Source of the DNA: Alphaproteobacteria bacterium | GTDB lineage: Bacteria; Pseudomonadota; Alphaproteobacteria; DSM-16000; Inquilinaceae | DNA length: 64,000 bases | Reading direction: 5' to 3' | NCBI GenBank assembly: GCA_028284045.1 | Contig: JANQSN010000057.1 | Coordinates: 1-64,000 of the forward strand | Shown here: piece after piece, positions 52,641 through 61,312 of the stretch | Numbering within the stretch: the first letter of the stretch is position 1 | How the letters are laid out: every line of letters starts with the position of its first letter | Notes under the pieces: model-generated | The model's database searches: none | Told to the model about the DNA's origin: nothing | What the model saw: the letters and a program-made list of their open reading frames with translations, nothing else | Made by a program: the position numbers and the translations under genes

Positions 52641-53512
52641 CCCACGCACTGGCAACCGACATGGCATCCACCAATCCGACGCGGGGTCCTGGCACCGCAC
52701 TCCGCATCGAGATGATCGATGCCAACGGCATGCGGCTGCGCACCGGTTTCAGGGCCGGCGCCCCGGAACGGCCGCCGCTGATCCTCTTGAACGGGATCGG
52801 CGCCAAGCTGGAGGCGCTCAGCCTCTTCATCGATGCGCTGAACCCGGAGATCGGCGTCATCATCTTCGACATCCCCGGCGTCGGGGGGTCGCCGCGGCCG
52901 TCCCAACCCTTCCGCATGGCCGACCTGGCGGAGACCATGGCCGACCTGCTGGACCAGTGCGGCCACCCCCAAGCGGATGTCTTCGGCGTCTCCTGGGGCG
53001 GCGCGCTGGCGCAGCAGTTCGCCTATACCTGCCCCGACCATTGCCGGCGGCTGATCCTGGGCTCGACCGCGCCCAGCTCGATGACCATCCCGCGCAGGCC
53101 GATGGCGATGATGACGATGATGAATCCGATGCGGTTCGCGCAGAAGGACTTCGTCGCCAACAACGCCATGCGGATGTATGGCGGGCAGCTTCGCGACAAC
53201 CCGGAGGTGCTGGGCGGCCTGGGCGATCACCTGGCCGGCGGGACGGAGTCGGTGGGCGCCATCATGTTCCAGATGATGGCGCTGATGGGCTGGACCAGCC
53301 TGCATTTCCTGCACCGACTGCAGCAGCCCACGCTGGTGATCGCCGGCACGGACGATCCGATCGTCTCGCCCTCGCATGCCCGCACCATCGCCAACCGGAT
53401 CCCCAAGGCGCGCCTGGAGCTGGTGGACTGCGGCCATCTGTTCGTCCTCACCCTCGCCGACCAGATCGCGGCGATGGTCGACGACTTCCTGCGTGCGGAG
53501 GACGGCGTGTGA
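52637..53512 (+). CDS. phaZ: Intracellular PHA depolymerase-like alpha/beta hydrolase
   Basis: A 291-aa hydrolase resembling the medium-chain PHA depolymerase PhaZ of Pseudomonas. The lipase box is FGVSWGGALAQQFAY; LLNGIGAKLEAL provides the oxyanion region; the catalytic Asp and His are in AGTDDPIVSP and VDCGHLFVLT. It overlaps phaC by 4 bp, the same phaC-phaZ order found in pseudomonads. The start used is ATG at 52637; an internal Met at residue 9 is an alternative. Confidence 0.88.
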   Translation: MTHALATDMASTNPTRGPGTALRIEMIDANGMRLRTGFRAGAPERPPLILLNGIGAKLEALSLFIDALNPEIGVIIFDIPGVGGSPRPSQPFRMADLAETMADLLDQCGHPQADVFGVSWGGALAQQFAYTCPDHCRRLILGSTAPSSMTIPRRPMAMMTMMNPMRFAQKDFVANNAMRMYGGQLRDNPEVLGGLGDHLAGGTESVGAIMFQMMALMGWTSLHFLHRLQQPTLVIAGTDDPIVSPSHARTIANRIPKARLELVDCGHLFVLTLADQIAAMVDDFLRAEDGV

Positions 53513-54366
53513 CGCCCGCCAACGCCGCACCGGACGGCGAGCGCCGGATCCGGGTCGACGATATCGAGATCCACTGCCAGACGGCCGGCGACGGCCCGCC
53601 GCTGTTGCTGATCCATGGACTCGGCGCCAGCGCTCGGGACTGGGGACCGCAGATCGGCTTCTTCCGCGCGTCCTACCGGGTGATCGCCTTCGATCTGCGC
53701 GGCCATGGCCGCACGTCCCGGCCGCGCGACGGCTACAGCATCGAACGCTTCGCCCAGGACACCGCCGGCCTGTTGCGCGCGCTGGAAACGGGACCCGTGC
53801 ATGTCGTGGGCATCTCGCTGGGCGGCATGATCGCCTTCCAGCTCGCCGTGGACGCGCCGGATCTGGTGCGCAGCCTGACCATCGTCAACAGCGGCCCGGC
53901 GGTGCCGGCGGGGACGTTCAAGCAGCGCCTGCCGCTCTATATCCGGCTGGTCTATATCCGCCTGCTGGGCCTGCGCCGCATGGCGGTGGCGATCGCCAAG
54001 CGCCTGTTCCCCGCCCCGGACCACGAGGCGCTGCGCCAGAGCTTCGTGGACAGCGTCGCCAGCAACGACAAGCGCTGCTACCTCGCTTCGCTGCGCGCGA
54101 TCTTCGCCGGGTGGAGCGTCGCCGACCGCCTCGGCCAGATCACCTGCCCGGTGCTGGCGGTCGCGGCCGACCAGGACTACACGCCCGTTGCGCTGAAGCA
54201 GGCCTATGTCGACCGGCTGCCCAATGCGCGCCTGGACGTGATCCCCGACTCCCGGCACGCCGTGCCGATGGAAAAACCCGGCGAATTCAACGCCCTGCTC
54301 TCACAGTTCCTGTCCTCACCGGCGGCCGACCTCGACACGCGAGGGGCCACGCCCGAGGCCCATTAG
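53509..54366 (+). CDS. Alpha/beta-fold hydrolase
   Basis: A 285-aa hydrolase with LLLIHGLGASARDWG, FDLRGHGRTSRP, the nucleophile box GISLGGMIAFQLA, and a C-terminal catalytic region PDSRHAVPMEKPGEF. GTG start overlaps the stop of phaZ. It could be a second oligomer/polyester hydrolase or a lactonase; sequence alone does not decide. Confidence 0.85.
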   Translation: MTPANAAPDGERRIRVDDIEIHCQTAGDGPPLLLIHGLGASARDWGPQIGFFRASYRVIAFDLRGHGRTSRPRDGYSIERFAQDTAGLLRALETGPVHVVGISLGGMIAFQLAVDAPDLVRSLTIVNSGPAVPAGTFKQRLPLYIRLVYIRLLGLRRMAVAIAKRLFPAPDHEALRQSFVDSVASNDKRCYLASLRAIFAGWSVADRLGQITCPVLAVAADQDYTPVALKQAYVDRLPNARLDVIPDSRHAVPMEKPGEFNALLSQFLSSPAADLDTRGATPEAH

Positions 54367-54376
54367 GAGAGATATC

Positions 54377-55267
54377 GTGATCGAAATCGGCAACATCCGG
54401 CTGCAGAGCCCGCTGTTCCTGGCCGCAGGCTGCGCCAAACACCCGGACGGGGCGCGCAAGATCCTCGCCTCGCCGTCGGCGGCGCTGGTGGTGGGTAGCG
54501 TCACCGCCGCGCCCTTCGGCGTCGACGACGGCGACATCCTGTGGTGCGACGGCGCCCGGTCGGTCACCGGCTACGGCTTCCCCAATGCCGGGATGGATGT
54601 GTGGGAGCCGGACCTGGCCGACCTCGCCGCCGCCGCGCGCGAGGCCGGCAAGCCCCTGGTGGTCAACGTCGCCGGCAGCGATGTCGACGACTATCTGAGG
54701 CTCTCCGAGCGTGCCTTCGCCGCCGGCGCGGCGGTGGTGGAGTTCAATCTCGGCTGGCCCTGCCTGTTGAGCCCGCGGCTGGTGCGCCACGCCTTCTCCG
54801 ACGATCCCGCCGCGGTGGCGGATCTGCTGCGGGGCGCCGCCGCGCGGTTCGCCGGGAAAGGCGGCGAGCTATGGCTGAAATTCTCGCCGATGCAGCCGAC
54901 CGTGCTGGAAGGCATGGTCTCTGCGATCGATGCCAACGGCGATGCGCCGGTGACCGCGGTCGTCTGCTGTGCGCCCTATCCAAAAACCCTGTTCCTGGAA
55001 CCCGACGGCGGATCGGTGGTCGGCAGCGACTCGTTCGGCCAGATGGGCGGCGAGGTGCTGCGCCCCATCGCGCTCGGCCAGGTGCGGCAGTTCCGCGCCA
55101 TGCTGCCCGCCCATATCGCCGTCATCGGCCTCGGCGGCGTGTCGATCCGCGATCATGTCGACCAGTACCTCGCCATGGGCGCCAGCGCCGTCGGCCTGAC
55201 CACCGCCTATCAGATCGGGGGCGCGGAGATCTTCGACTACCTGTTCGGGCCGGAGATGGCCGTCTAG
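54377..55267 (+). CDS. Dihydroorotate dehydrogenase-like FMN protein of unknown substrate
   Basis: A 296-aa TIM-barrel protein of the PyrD (class 1) superfamily. It starts IEIGNIRLQSPLFLAAGCAK, and FMN-phosphate-binding sequence is seen in IAVIGLGGVSIRDHVDQYL and GASAVGLTTAYQIGG. The active-site loop that reads N-x-S-C-P-N in true enzymes is NLGWPCLL here, so the catalytic Cys is replaced by Trp and Asn by Cys. With this change and its place between a hydrolase and beta-oxidation genes, a pyrimidine role is unlikely; the reaction is unknown. Starts 10 bp after the hydrolase gene. Confidence 0.8.
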   Translation: MIEIGNIRLQSPLFLAAGCAKHPDGARKILASPSAALVVGSVTAAPFGVDDGDILWCDGARSVTGYGFPNAGMDVWEPDLADLAAAAREAGKPLVVNVAGSDVDDYLRLSERAFAAGAAVVEFNLGWPCLLSPRLVRHAFSDDPAAVADLLRGAAARFAGKGGELWLKFSPMQPTVLEGMVSAIDANGDAPVTAVVCCAPYPKTLFLEPDGGSVVGSDSFGQMGGEVLRPIALGQVRQFRAMLPAHIAVIGLGGVSIRDHVDQYLAMGASAVGLTTAYQIGGAEIFDYLFGPEMAV

Positions 55268-55312
55268 CACCAAGCCAAGAAGACCAAGACCGAGAAGGAA
55301 CGACGGCAAGCG

Positions 55313-57742
55313 ATGGACACGATCACCGATCCAGCCGTGACGGCACCAGGGAGGAAATCGATGGGCTCAGGGGGTTTGGTTCGCAAGGCCGCGGTGCTGG
55401 GCACCGGCGTGATGGGACCGCGCATCGCCGCCCATCTCGCCAATGCGGATGTGCCGGTGGTCCTGTTCGGCATGTCGCCGGCCAGCGGCATTCCGGGCGC
55501 GGACCCCGTCCAGGCGCTGGAAACGCTCAAGAAGACCGACCGCGGCGCCTTCGTCAGCCGGGAGCGCGGTGCCTATGTCGACACCGCGACCTATGAGGAC
55601 GACCTCGACCAGCTCGCCAGCTGCGACCTGATCATCGAGGCGATCGCCGAGGACTGGAACGCCAAGCAGGACCTGTACACCAAGATCGCACCGCATATCC
55701 GCGCCGATGCGATCGTCGCCTCCAACACCTCCGGCCTGTCGATCACCAAGCTTGCCGGCCTGCTGCCGGACGCGTTGCGCCCCCATTTCTGCGGCGTCCA
55801 TTTCTTCAACCCGCCGCGCATGATGGCGCTGATCGAGCTGATCCCGGGGGCGGCGACGGACCCGGCGATGCTCGACCGGCTGGAGTCCTGGCTGGTCACC
55901 CGCCTGGGCAAGAGCATCGTGCGCGCCAAGGACACCCAGAGCTTCATCGCCAACCGGGTCGGCCTGTTCTCCATCCTCGCCATCATGCACCACACGCAAG
56001 CGCTGGGCCTGGGGCTCGACGAGGCGGACGCGTTGACCGGGACCCTGATCAACCGTCCGAAGACCGCCACCTTCCGCACCGCCGATATGATCGGCCTGGA
56101 CACGCTGGCCACGGTGACGGACGTGCAGCACCGCACGCTGCCGGACGATCCGTGGCGGGCGCATTTCCGGTCGCCGGACTGGTTCGCCGGCCTGATCGCC
56201 AAGGGCGCGCTGGGCCTGAAGACCAAGGGCGGCGTCTACCGCCGGGTCGGCAAGGCGATCGAGGTGGTGGATATCGCGTCCGGCGACTATCGCCCGTCGG
56301 GCACCCCGGCGTCCGATGCGGTCACGGCGATCATGCGCACCCGCGACCCCGTGGAGCGGTTCGCCAAGCTGCGGGCCAGCGACGACAAGCACGCGCAGTT
56401 CGTCTGGGCGGTGCTGCGCGACCTCTTCCACTACTGCGCCTATCACCTGGGCGACATCGCCGACAGCGTGCGCGAGGTCGACTTCGCCATGCGCTGGGGC
56501 TGGGGCTGGTCGACCGGCCCGTTCGAGACCTGGCAGGCCGGGGGCTGGACGGCTCTGGCCGATGCCATCCAACAGGACATCGATGCGGGTAAGGCGATGG
56601 CCTCGGTGCCGCTGCCGGCTTGGGCGACGGCGCGCGACGGCGTCTATCAGGACGGCGGCGCCTATTCGCCGGCCCAAGATGCGCCGGTCGGCCGCTCGAC
56701 CCTGCCGGTTTACCAGCGCCAGCTCTTCCCCGACGCGGTCGCCGGCGAGAGGTTCGACGAGGGCGAGACGCTGCACGAAACCGCCAGCGTAAGGCTATGG
56801 CGGCTGCCCAAGATCGATCCGGGCATCGCGCTGTTGTCCTTCAAGAGCAAGATGCACTCGCTGGAAAAGGGCGTGGTCGACGGCATCCACGAGGCGGTGG
56901 CCCTGGCCGAGGCCGACTTCGACGGGTTGGTGGTCTGGCACAAGCCGCCCTTCGGCGTCGGCGCCAATCTGGCCGAGTTGCTCGACTTCGTCCGCGCCGG
57001 GGACTGGGCCTCGGTCGAGGCGGCGGTTGCCCATTTCCAGGGCGCCACCAAGGCGCTGCGCCATGCCCAGGTGCCGACGGTCGCGGCGGTCGACGGCATG
57101 GCCTTCGGCGGCGGGGCGGAGGTCGCCATGCACGCCGCCCACCGCGTGCTCGGGCTGGAATGCGCCATCGGGCTTGTCGAGGCCGGCGTCGGCCTGATCC
57201 CGGCGGGCGGCGGCTGCAAGGAGATGGTGCGCCGCGCGTCGGAGCTGGCCCGGATGCGCCCGCAGCGGGACCCCTGGGAAGACATCCAGAAGGCCTTCCG
57301 CAACATCATCCGCGGCGCCACCTCCCGCGGCGCGGTGCATGCCCAGGGGATGGGCTACGCCCTGCCCGGCGACACCGTGCGCTTCAACCCGCACGAGGTG
57401 CCGTACGTGGCCATCAAGACCGCGCGGAGCCTGGCCGATGCCGGCTACGTCCCGCCGCTGCCGGGGCGCGGCATCAAGGTCGTCGGCGCACCGGGCCGCG
57501 CCACCTTGCGCATGGAGCTGGTGAACCTGCGCGACGGCGGGTTCATGAGCGCGCACGACTACCTCGTCTCCGACACCGCGGCGATGGTGCTGTGCGGCGG
57601 CGACGTCGATCCGGGCACGCTGGTCGACGAGGACTGGCTGTTGGGCCTGGAGCGCCGGCAGTTCGTCGCGCTGACCCAGACCGAACCGACCCAGCAGCGC
57701 ATGGCGCATATGCTGGAAACCGGCAAGCCGCTGCGCAACTGA
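55313..57742 (+). CDS. 3-hydroxyacyl-CoA dehydrogenase/enoyl-CoA hydratase (FadN-like)
   Basis: An 809-aa multifunctional enzyme with dehydrogenase first and hydratase last, the order of FadN-type rather than FadB/FadJ proteins. The NAD motif is VLGTGVMGPRIAAHLANA (about 26-43), followed by SNTSGLSITKLAGLLP, GVHFFNPPRMMALIELIPG and 3HCDH domains. The crotonase part has VDGMAFGGGAEVAMHAAHR and EAGVGLIPAGGGCKEMVRRA. GAAGGAAC lies shortly before the ATG; a second ATG 17 codons in (MGSGGLV) could be the true start. Confidence 0.92.
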   Translation: MDTITDPAVTAPGRKSMGSGGLVRKAAVLGTGVMGPRIAAHLANADVPVVLFGMSPASGIPGADPVQALETLKKTDRGAFVSRERGAYVDTATYEDDLDQLASCDLIIEAIAEDWNAKQDLYTKIAPHIRADAIVASNTSGLSITKLAGLLPDALRPHFCGVHFFNPPRMMALIELIPGAATDPAMLDRLESWLVTRLGKSIVRAKDTQSFIANRVGLFSILAIMHHTQALGLGLDEADALTGTLINRPKTATFRTADMIGLDTLATVTDVQHRTLPDDPWRAHFRSPDWFAGLIAKGALGLKTKGGVYRRVGKAIEVVDIASGDYRPSGTPASDAVTAIMRTRDPVERFAKLRASDDKHAQFVWAVLRDLFHYCAYHLGDIADSVREVDFAMRWGWGWSTGPFETWQAGGWTALADAIQQDIDAGKAMASVPLPAWATARDGVYQDGGAYSPAQDAPVGRSTLPVYQRQLFPDAVAGERFDEGETLHETASVRLWRLPKIDPGIALLSFKSKMHSLEKGVVDGIHEAVALAEADFDGLVVWHKPPFGVGANLAELLDFVRAGDWASVEAAVAHFQGATKALRHAQVPTVAAVDGMAFGGGAEVAMHAAHRVLGLECAIGLVEAGVGLIPAGGGCKEMVRRASELARMRPQRDPWEDIQKAFRNIIRGATSRGAVHAQGMGYALPGDTVRFNPHEVPYVAIKTARSLADAGYVPPLPGRGIKVVGAPGRATLRMELVNLRDGGFMSAHDYLVSDTAAMVLCGGDVDPGTLVDEDWLLGLERRQFVALTQTEPTQQRMAHMLETGKPLRN

Positions 57743-57768
57743 CCGGACAAGATCGAAGAGGACGCGAA

Positions 57769-58965
57769 ATGACCAGGCAGGTTCAAGACGCCTATATCGT
57801 CGCCGCCGCCCGGCTGCCGATCGGCCGGCGCAACGGCTACTACAAGACCACCCGGCCGGACGACATGCTGGCCCACGCGATCAAGACCATCCTGGCGCAG
57901 GTGCCGGAGATCGACCCCGCGCTGATCGGCGACGTGGTCGGCGGCTGCGCCCTGCCGGAGGCGGAGCAAGGACTGAACGTCACCCGCATGGGCGCGATGA
58001 TGGCCGGGCTGCCGGCCAGCGTGCCGGGGGTGCAGGTCAACCGCTTCTGCTCGTCGGGCCTGCAGGCCGTGGCGATGGCGGCCGACCGCATCCGCACCGG
58101 CGACGAGGACATCATGATCGGCTGCGGCACGGAGACCATGAGCATGGTCACCATGCTGGGCAACAAGGTGGTGCTGAACCCGGCGATCTATGACAACCCC
58201 CGGACCTTCGGCATGGCCATGGGCATGGGCCTGACGGCGGAGAATGTCGCGGAGCGCTGGGAGGTCTCCCGCGACGACCAGGACGCGTTTGCGCTGGAGT
58301 CGCACCGCCGCGCCGTCGCCGGCATCCAGAACGGATCGTTCCAGGCCGAGACGGCCGCCTATCCGGTGACGACGCGCACCGCCGACCTGGCCAGCGGCGA
58401 GGTCCGGGAGGCCGAGCGCATCGTCAAGGACGACGAAGGCGCGCGCCCCGACATCAACCTGGAGAAGCTGGCCAAGCTGCGCCCCGTCTTCGCCGCCAAC
58501 GGCTCGGTGACCGCCGGCAATGCCTCGCAGATGTCCGACGGCGCGGGTGCCGTCCTGATGGTGTCGGAGAAGGTGCTGAAGCAGCACAACCTGACGCCGC
58601 TCGCCCGCTTCGTTAGCTTCGCGGTGAAGGGCGTGCCGCCGGAGATCATGGGCATCGGCCCGATCGAGGCGATCCCGGCCGCGCTCGGCAAGGCCGGGCT
58701 GAAGCAGGACGATCTGGATTGGATCGAGCTGAACGAGGCGTTCGCCGCCCAGGCGCTGGCGGTGATCCGCACCTGCGGCCTCGACCCCGCCAAGGTCAAT
58801 CCGCTGGGCGGTGCGATCGCCACCGGTCACCCGCTGGGCGCAACCGGGGCGGTGAAGTCCGCCACTGTGGTTCACGCCTTGAAGCGGGAGAACCTGAAAT
58901 ACGGCATGGTGACGATGTGCATCGGCCACGGCATGGGTGCGGCCGGGATCTTCGAAGCGGCGTGA
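57769..58965 (+). CDS. Acetyl-CoA acyltransferase (thiolase), FadA-like
   Basis: A 398-aa thiolase partner of the FadN-like enzyme. The nucleophile is Cys in NRFCSSGLQAVAMAAD; NEAFAAQALAVIR and GHPLGATGAVKSATVVH carry the other catalytic groups. The last motif is CIGHGMGAAG, with His where most thiolases have Gly. ATG at 57769 has GAGGA upstream, 26 bp after the previous stop. A strong stem-loop follows. Confidence 0.93.
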   Translation: MTRQVQDAYIVAAARLPIGRRNGYYKTTRPDDMLAHAIKTILAQVPEIDPALIGDVVGGCALPEAEQGLNVTRMGAMMAGLPASVPGVQVNRFCSSGLQAVAMAADRIRTGDEDIMIGCGTETMSMVTMLGNKVVLNPAIYDNPRTFGMAMGMGLTAENVAERWEVSRDDQDAFALESHRRAVAGIQNGSFQAETAAYPVTTRTADLASGEVREAERIVKDDEGARPDINLEKLAKLRPVFAANGSVTAGNASQMSDGAGAVLMVSEKVLKQHNLTPLARFVSFAVKGVPPEIMGIGPIEAIPAALGKAGLKQDDLDWIELNEAFAAQALAVIRTCGLDPAKVNPLGGAIATGHPLGATGAVKSATVVHALKRENLKYGMVTMCIGHGMGAAGIFEAA

Positions 58966-58975
58966 TAGCCGCGGC

Positions 58976-59002
58976 GCGGGGAGGGGTTGGCCCCCTCCCC
59001 GC
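58976..59002. terminator. Bidirectional GC-rich terminator hairpin
   Basis: GCGGGGAGGGG (58976-58986), 5-nt loop, and CCCCTCCCCGC (58992-59002): an 11-bp perfect stem in the 46-bp gap between the convergent thiolase and maoC genes. There is no T-run on either side, but placement and strength suggest transcription stop for both. Confidence 0.7.
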
Positions 59003-59011
59003 CGCCCCGCG

Positions 59012-59473
59012 TCACCAGACCAGCGCCAGCGACTCCAGGGTCAGCGCCGGCTTGTCGGCGCCTTCGATCTCCATCGTGTTCTGGGTGCGCAGCAGGACGC
59101 GGCCCTTGCCGCGGTCTTCCACCGCCGCCAGCGTGGCGCGCATGCGGACCCGCGATCCGGCCGGGACCGGCGACAGGAAGCGCAGATTGTCCAGGCCGAA
59201 ATTGATCGCCTGGCCGGCGTCTTCCGGGATCACGCCGATCTCCGTCTGCATCGGCGCCAACAGCGCCAGCGTCAGATAGCCATGCGCGATGGTGCCGCCG
59301 AACGGCCCTTCGCGGGTCGCCCGCGCCACATCCACATGGATCCACTGGTCGTCGCCGGTGCAGCGGGCGAACGCATCGATCCGGTCCTGGTCGATCAGGT
59401 GCCAGTCGGACGTGCCGAGCTCCTGCCCGACGAAATCGTTCACGGTCTTCAGGCCGTAGCCGGCGATGGCCAT
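59012..59473 (-). CDS. MaoC-type enoyl-CoA hydratase (PhaJ-like)
   Basis: A 153-aa hotdog-fold (R)-specific hydratase. The catalytic Asp/His region is CTGDDQWIHVD and the hydratase motif FGGTIAHGYLTLALLAP. Such enzymes make (R)-3-hydroxyacyl-CoA from enoyl-CoA, the precursor of PHA, which fits the neighbouring phaC. It could also supply the hydratase activity missing from PaaN. It lies 34 bp after the acyl-CoA ligase gene on the same strand. Confidence 0.87.
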   Translation of the reverse strand: MAIAGYGLKTVNDFVGQELGTSDWHLIDQDRIDAFARCTGDDQWIHVDVARATREGPFGGTIAHGYLTLALLAPMQTEIGVIPEDAGQAINFGLDNLRFLSPVPAGSRVRMRATLAAVEDRGKGRVLLRTQNTMEIEGADKPALTLESLALVW

Positions 59474-59507
59474 CGTCTGGTCTCTCCAGGGCTTGGAAAA
59501 CGGGGGT

Positions 59508-61130
59508 TCAACCGGGCGTCTTCGACACCCAGTCGTGGAACATCTCGCGCAGCTTGGTCTTCTGGAACTTGCCCGTAGACGTGCGCGGCAGGGCTTCGAT
59601 GAAGGCGAAGTCGTCGGGAAGCTGCCATTTGGCGAAGCGCGGCGCGATGAAGCCGCGCAGGTCCTCGCCGGTCACCGCCTCGCCCGGACGGGTGACGACC
59701 ACGGCCAAGGGCCGTTCGTCCCATCGCGGGTGCTTCACCGCGATCACCGCAGCCTCCGCCACAGCCGGATGGCCCATGATCGCGTTTTCCAGGTCGACGG
59801 AGCTGATCCACTCGCCACCCGACTTCACCAGGTCCTTGGTGCGGTCGGCGATGCGCATGTAGCCCTCGCCGTCGATGGTGGCGACGTCGCCGGTGCGGAA
59901 CCAGCCGTCGGCGGTCAGCTTTTCCGCGTCGTCGGGCTGGTTGTGGTAGCCGCGGGTGACGATCGGCCCGCGCACCTGCAGCTCCCCCACCGAGGTCCCG
60001 TCCCAGGGCTGCGGCCCGTCCTCGCCCATGATGCGCAGCTCCATCAGCGGGATCGGCAGGCCCTGGCGGGCGCGGATCTCGTATTGCTGCGCCGGCGGCA
60101 GGTCGATGTGCTCCGGCTTCAGCCACGACAGGGTGCCGACCGGCGTCAGCTCCGTCATGCCCCAGCCATGCTTGATCGCCAGGCCGTGGTCCTCCAGCGC
60201 GCCGATCAGCGTCGGCGCCGCCGCCGAACCGCCGACCATCATCCGCATGCCGCGGCGCAGGCGCCACCGGTCGGGTTCCCGGTCCAGCGCCTGCTGGATC
60301 GCCATCCAGATAGTCGGCACGCCGAGCGCGAGCGTGGTCTGCTCCGCCTGCATGATGTCCAGCAGGTCTTCCACGCCCATATGCGGGCCCGGCAGCGACA
60401 GGCTGCACCCGACCATGGCGCCGGCGAACGGGATCCCCCACGCGTTGACGTGGAACATCGGCGTGACGATGAAGACGCTGTCGTGCACCGAGAGGTCGAG
60501 GCAGTCCGGCAGCGCTACCGACAGCGCGTGCAGCACGATCGCCCTGTGGGAATGCACCACGCCCTTCGGCCGGCCGACGGTGCCGGAGGTGTAGCACATG
60601 CCGGCGGGCGCGTTTTCGTCCAGGTCGGGATAGCGGAAGTCGCCGGCGTCCTCGGCGATGAACGCCTCATAGTCCTCATAGCCGTCGGGCACCGCCGCAC
60701 CGCTGGTCGGCACCACGATCACCCGGTCGACGGTCACCAGCGGCCGGACCTTCTCCCACAGCGGCAGCAGGACATCGTCGACCAGCACGATCCGGTCGCC
60801 GGCATCGGCGATGATGAAGGCGATATCCTCCGGGGACAGCCGGAGGTTCAGCGTATGCAGGACGCCCCCAGCCACCGGAATGCCGAAATAGGCCTCCATA
60901 TGCCAGGTGCTGTTCCACATCAGCGTGCCGACCGGGGTGCCGGGCGTGACGCCGGCGCGGGTCAGCGCCGCGGCGAGGCGGCGCGCCCGATCGTAGAGCG
61001 CGGCATAGGTGGTGCGGGTGATCGACTTGTCGGGCAGGCGCGAGACGATCTCGCGGGTGGGGAAATAGAGCCGGCACCGCTCCAGCAGATGGCTGACGTT
61101 GAGCGGAGTCCGCATCATCGTGGACTGCAC
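59508..61130 (-). CDS. Fatty-acid/medium-chain acyl-CoA ligase
   Basis: A 540-aa adenylate-forming ligase. The P-loop is CYTSGTVGRPKGVVHSH, followed by WGMTELTPVGTLSW, DGWFRTGDVATIDGEGYMRI and the late Lys in TSTGKFQKTKLRE. The family makes fatty acyl-CoA; chain length is not predictable. GTG at 61130 is used since it follows GGAGGG at 7 nt; an ATG pair four to five codons later is an alternative. Cotranscribed with the MaoC gene. Confidence 0.9.
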   Translation of the reverse strand: MQSTMMRTPLNVSHLLERCRLYFPTREIVSRLPDKSITRTTYAALYDRARRLAAALTRAGVTPGTPVGTLMWNSTWHMEAYFGIPVAGGVLHTLNLRLSPEDIAFIIADAGDRIVLVDDVLLPLWEKVRPLVTVDRVIVVPTSGAAVPDGYEDYEAFIAEDAGDFRYPDLDENAPAGMCYTSGTVGRPKGVVHSHRAIVLHALSVALPDCLDLSVHDSVFIVTPMFHVNAWGIPFAGAMVGCSLSLPGPHMGVEDLLDIMQAEQTTLALGVPTIWMAIQQALDREPDRWRLRRGMRMMVGGSAAAPTLIGALEDHGLAIKHGWGMTELTPVGTLSWLKPEHIDLPPAQQYEIRARQGLPIPLMELRIMGEDGPQPWDGTSVGELQVRGPIVTRGYHNQPDDAEKLTADGWFRTGDVATIDGEGYMRIADRTKDLVKSGGEWISSVDLENAIMGHPAVAEAAVIAVKHPRWDERPLAVVVTRPGEAVTGEDLRGFIAPRFAKWQLPDDFAFIEALPRTSTGKFQKTKLREMFHDWVSKTPG

Positions 61131-61204
61131 GTCCGGTCCCTCCCCGCCATTCGAAGTTCATGTTGAACGTGATCCGCTCAACCTTCGAACATTTCTAAAG
61201 AATT

Positions 61205-61226
61205 TTCGTCAAGCTATCTTGACGAA
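61205..61226. promoter_or_regulatory. Perfect inverted repeat upstream of the acyl-CoA ligase
   Basis: TTCGTCAAG - CTAT - CTTGACGAA, 9-bp perfect arms, in a locally AT-rich island about 75 bp upstream of the ligase start. It resembles a regulator operator; on the minus strand the TTGACG arm could also serve as a -35 box. A second set of related strings, TTCGAAG and CTTCGAA, flanks 61151-61190. Confidence 0.5.
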
Positions 61227-61312
61227 CAAGGCTTGTCAACGGCCGCCCGACGATCAAACGAGGGTTCGGGCAGCGCTTTTCTCTGAGCCCCGGTAGACGG
61301 TGCAGACGCCGC

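Noticed and set aside
56620-58965. Thiolase extended to 781 codons
   Set aside because: The added N-terminal part lies in another frame of the FadN-like gene; ATG at 57769 is the proper start.
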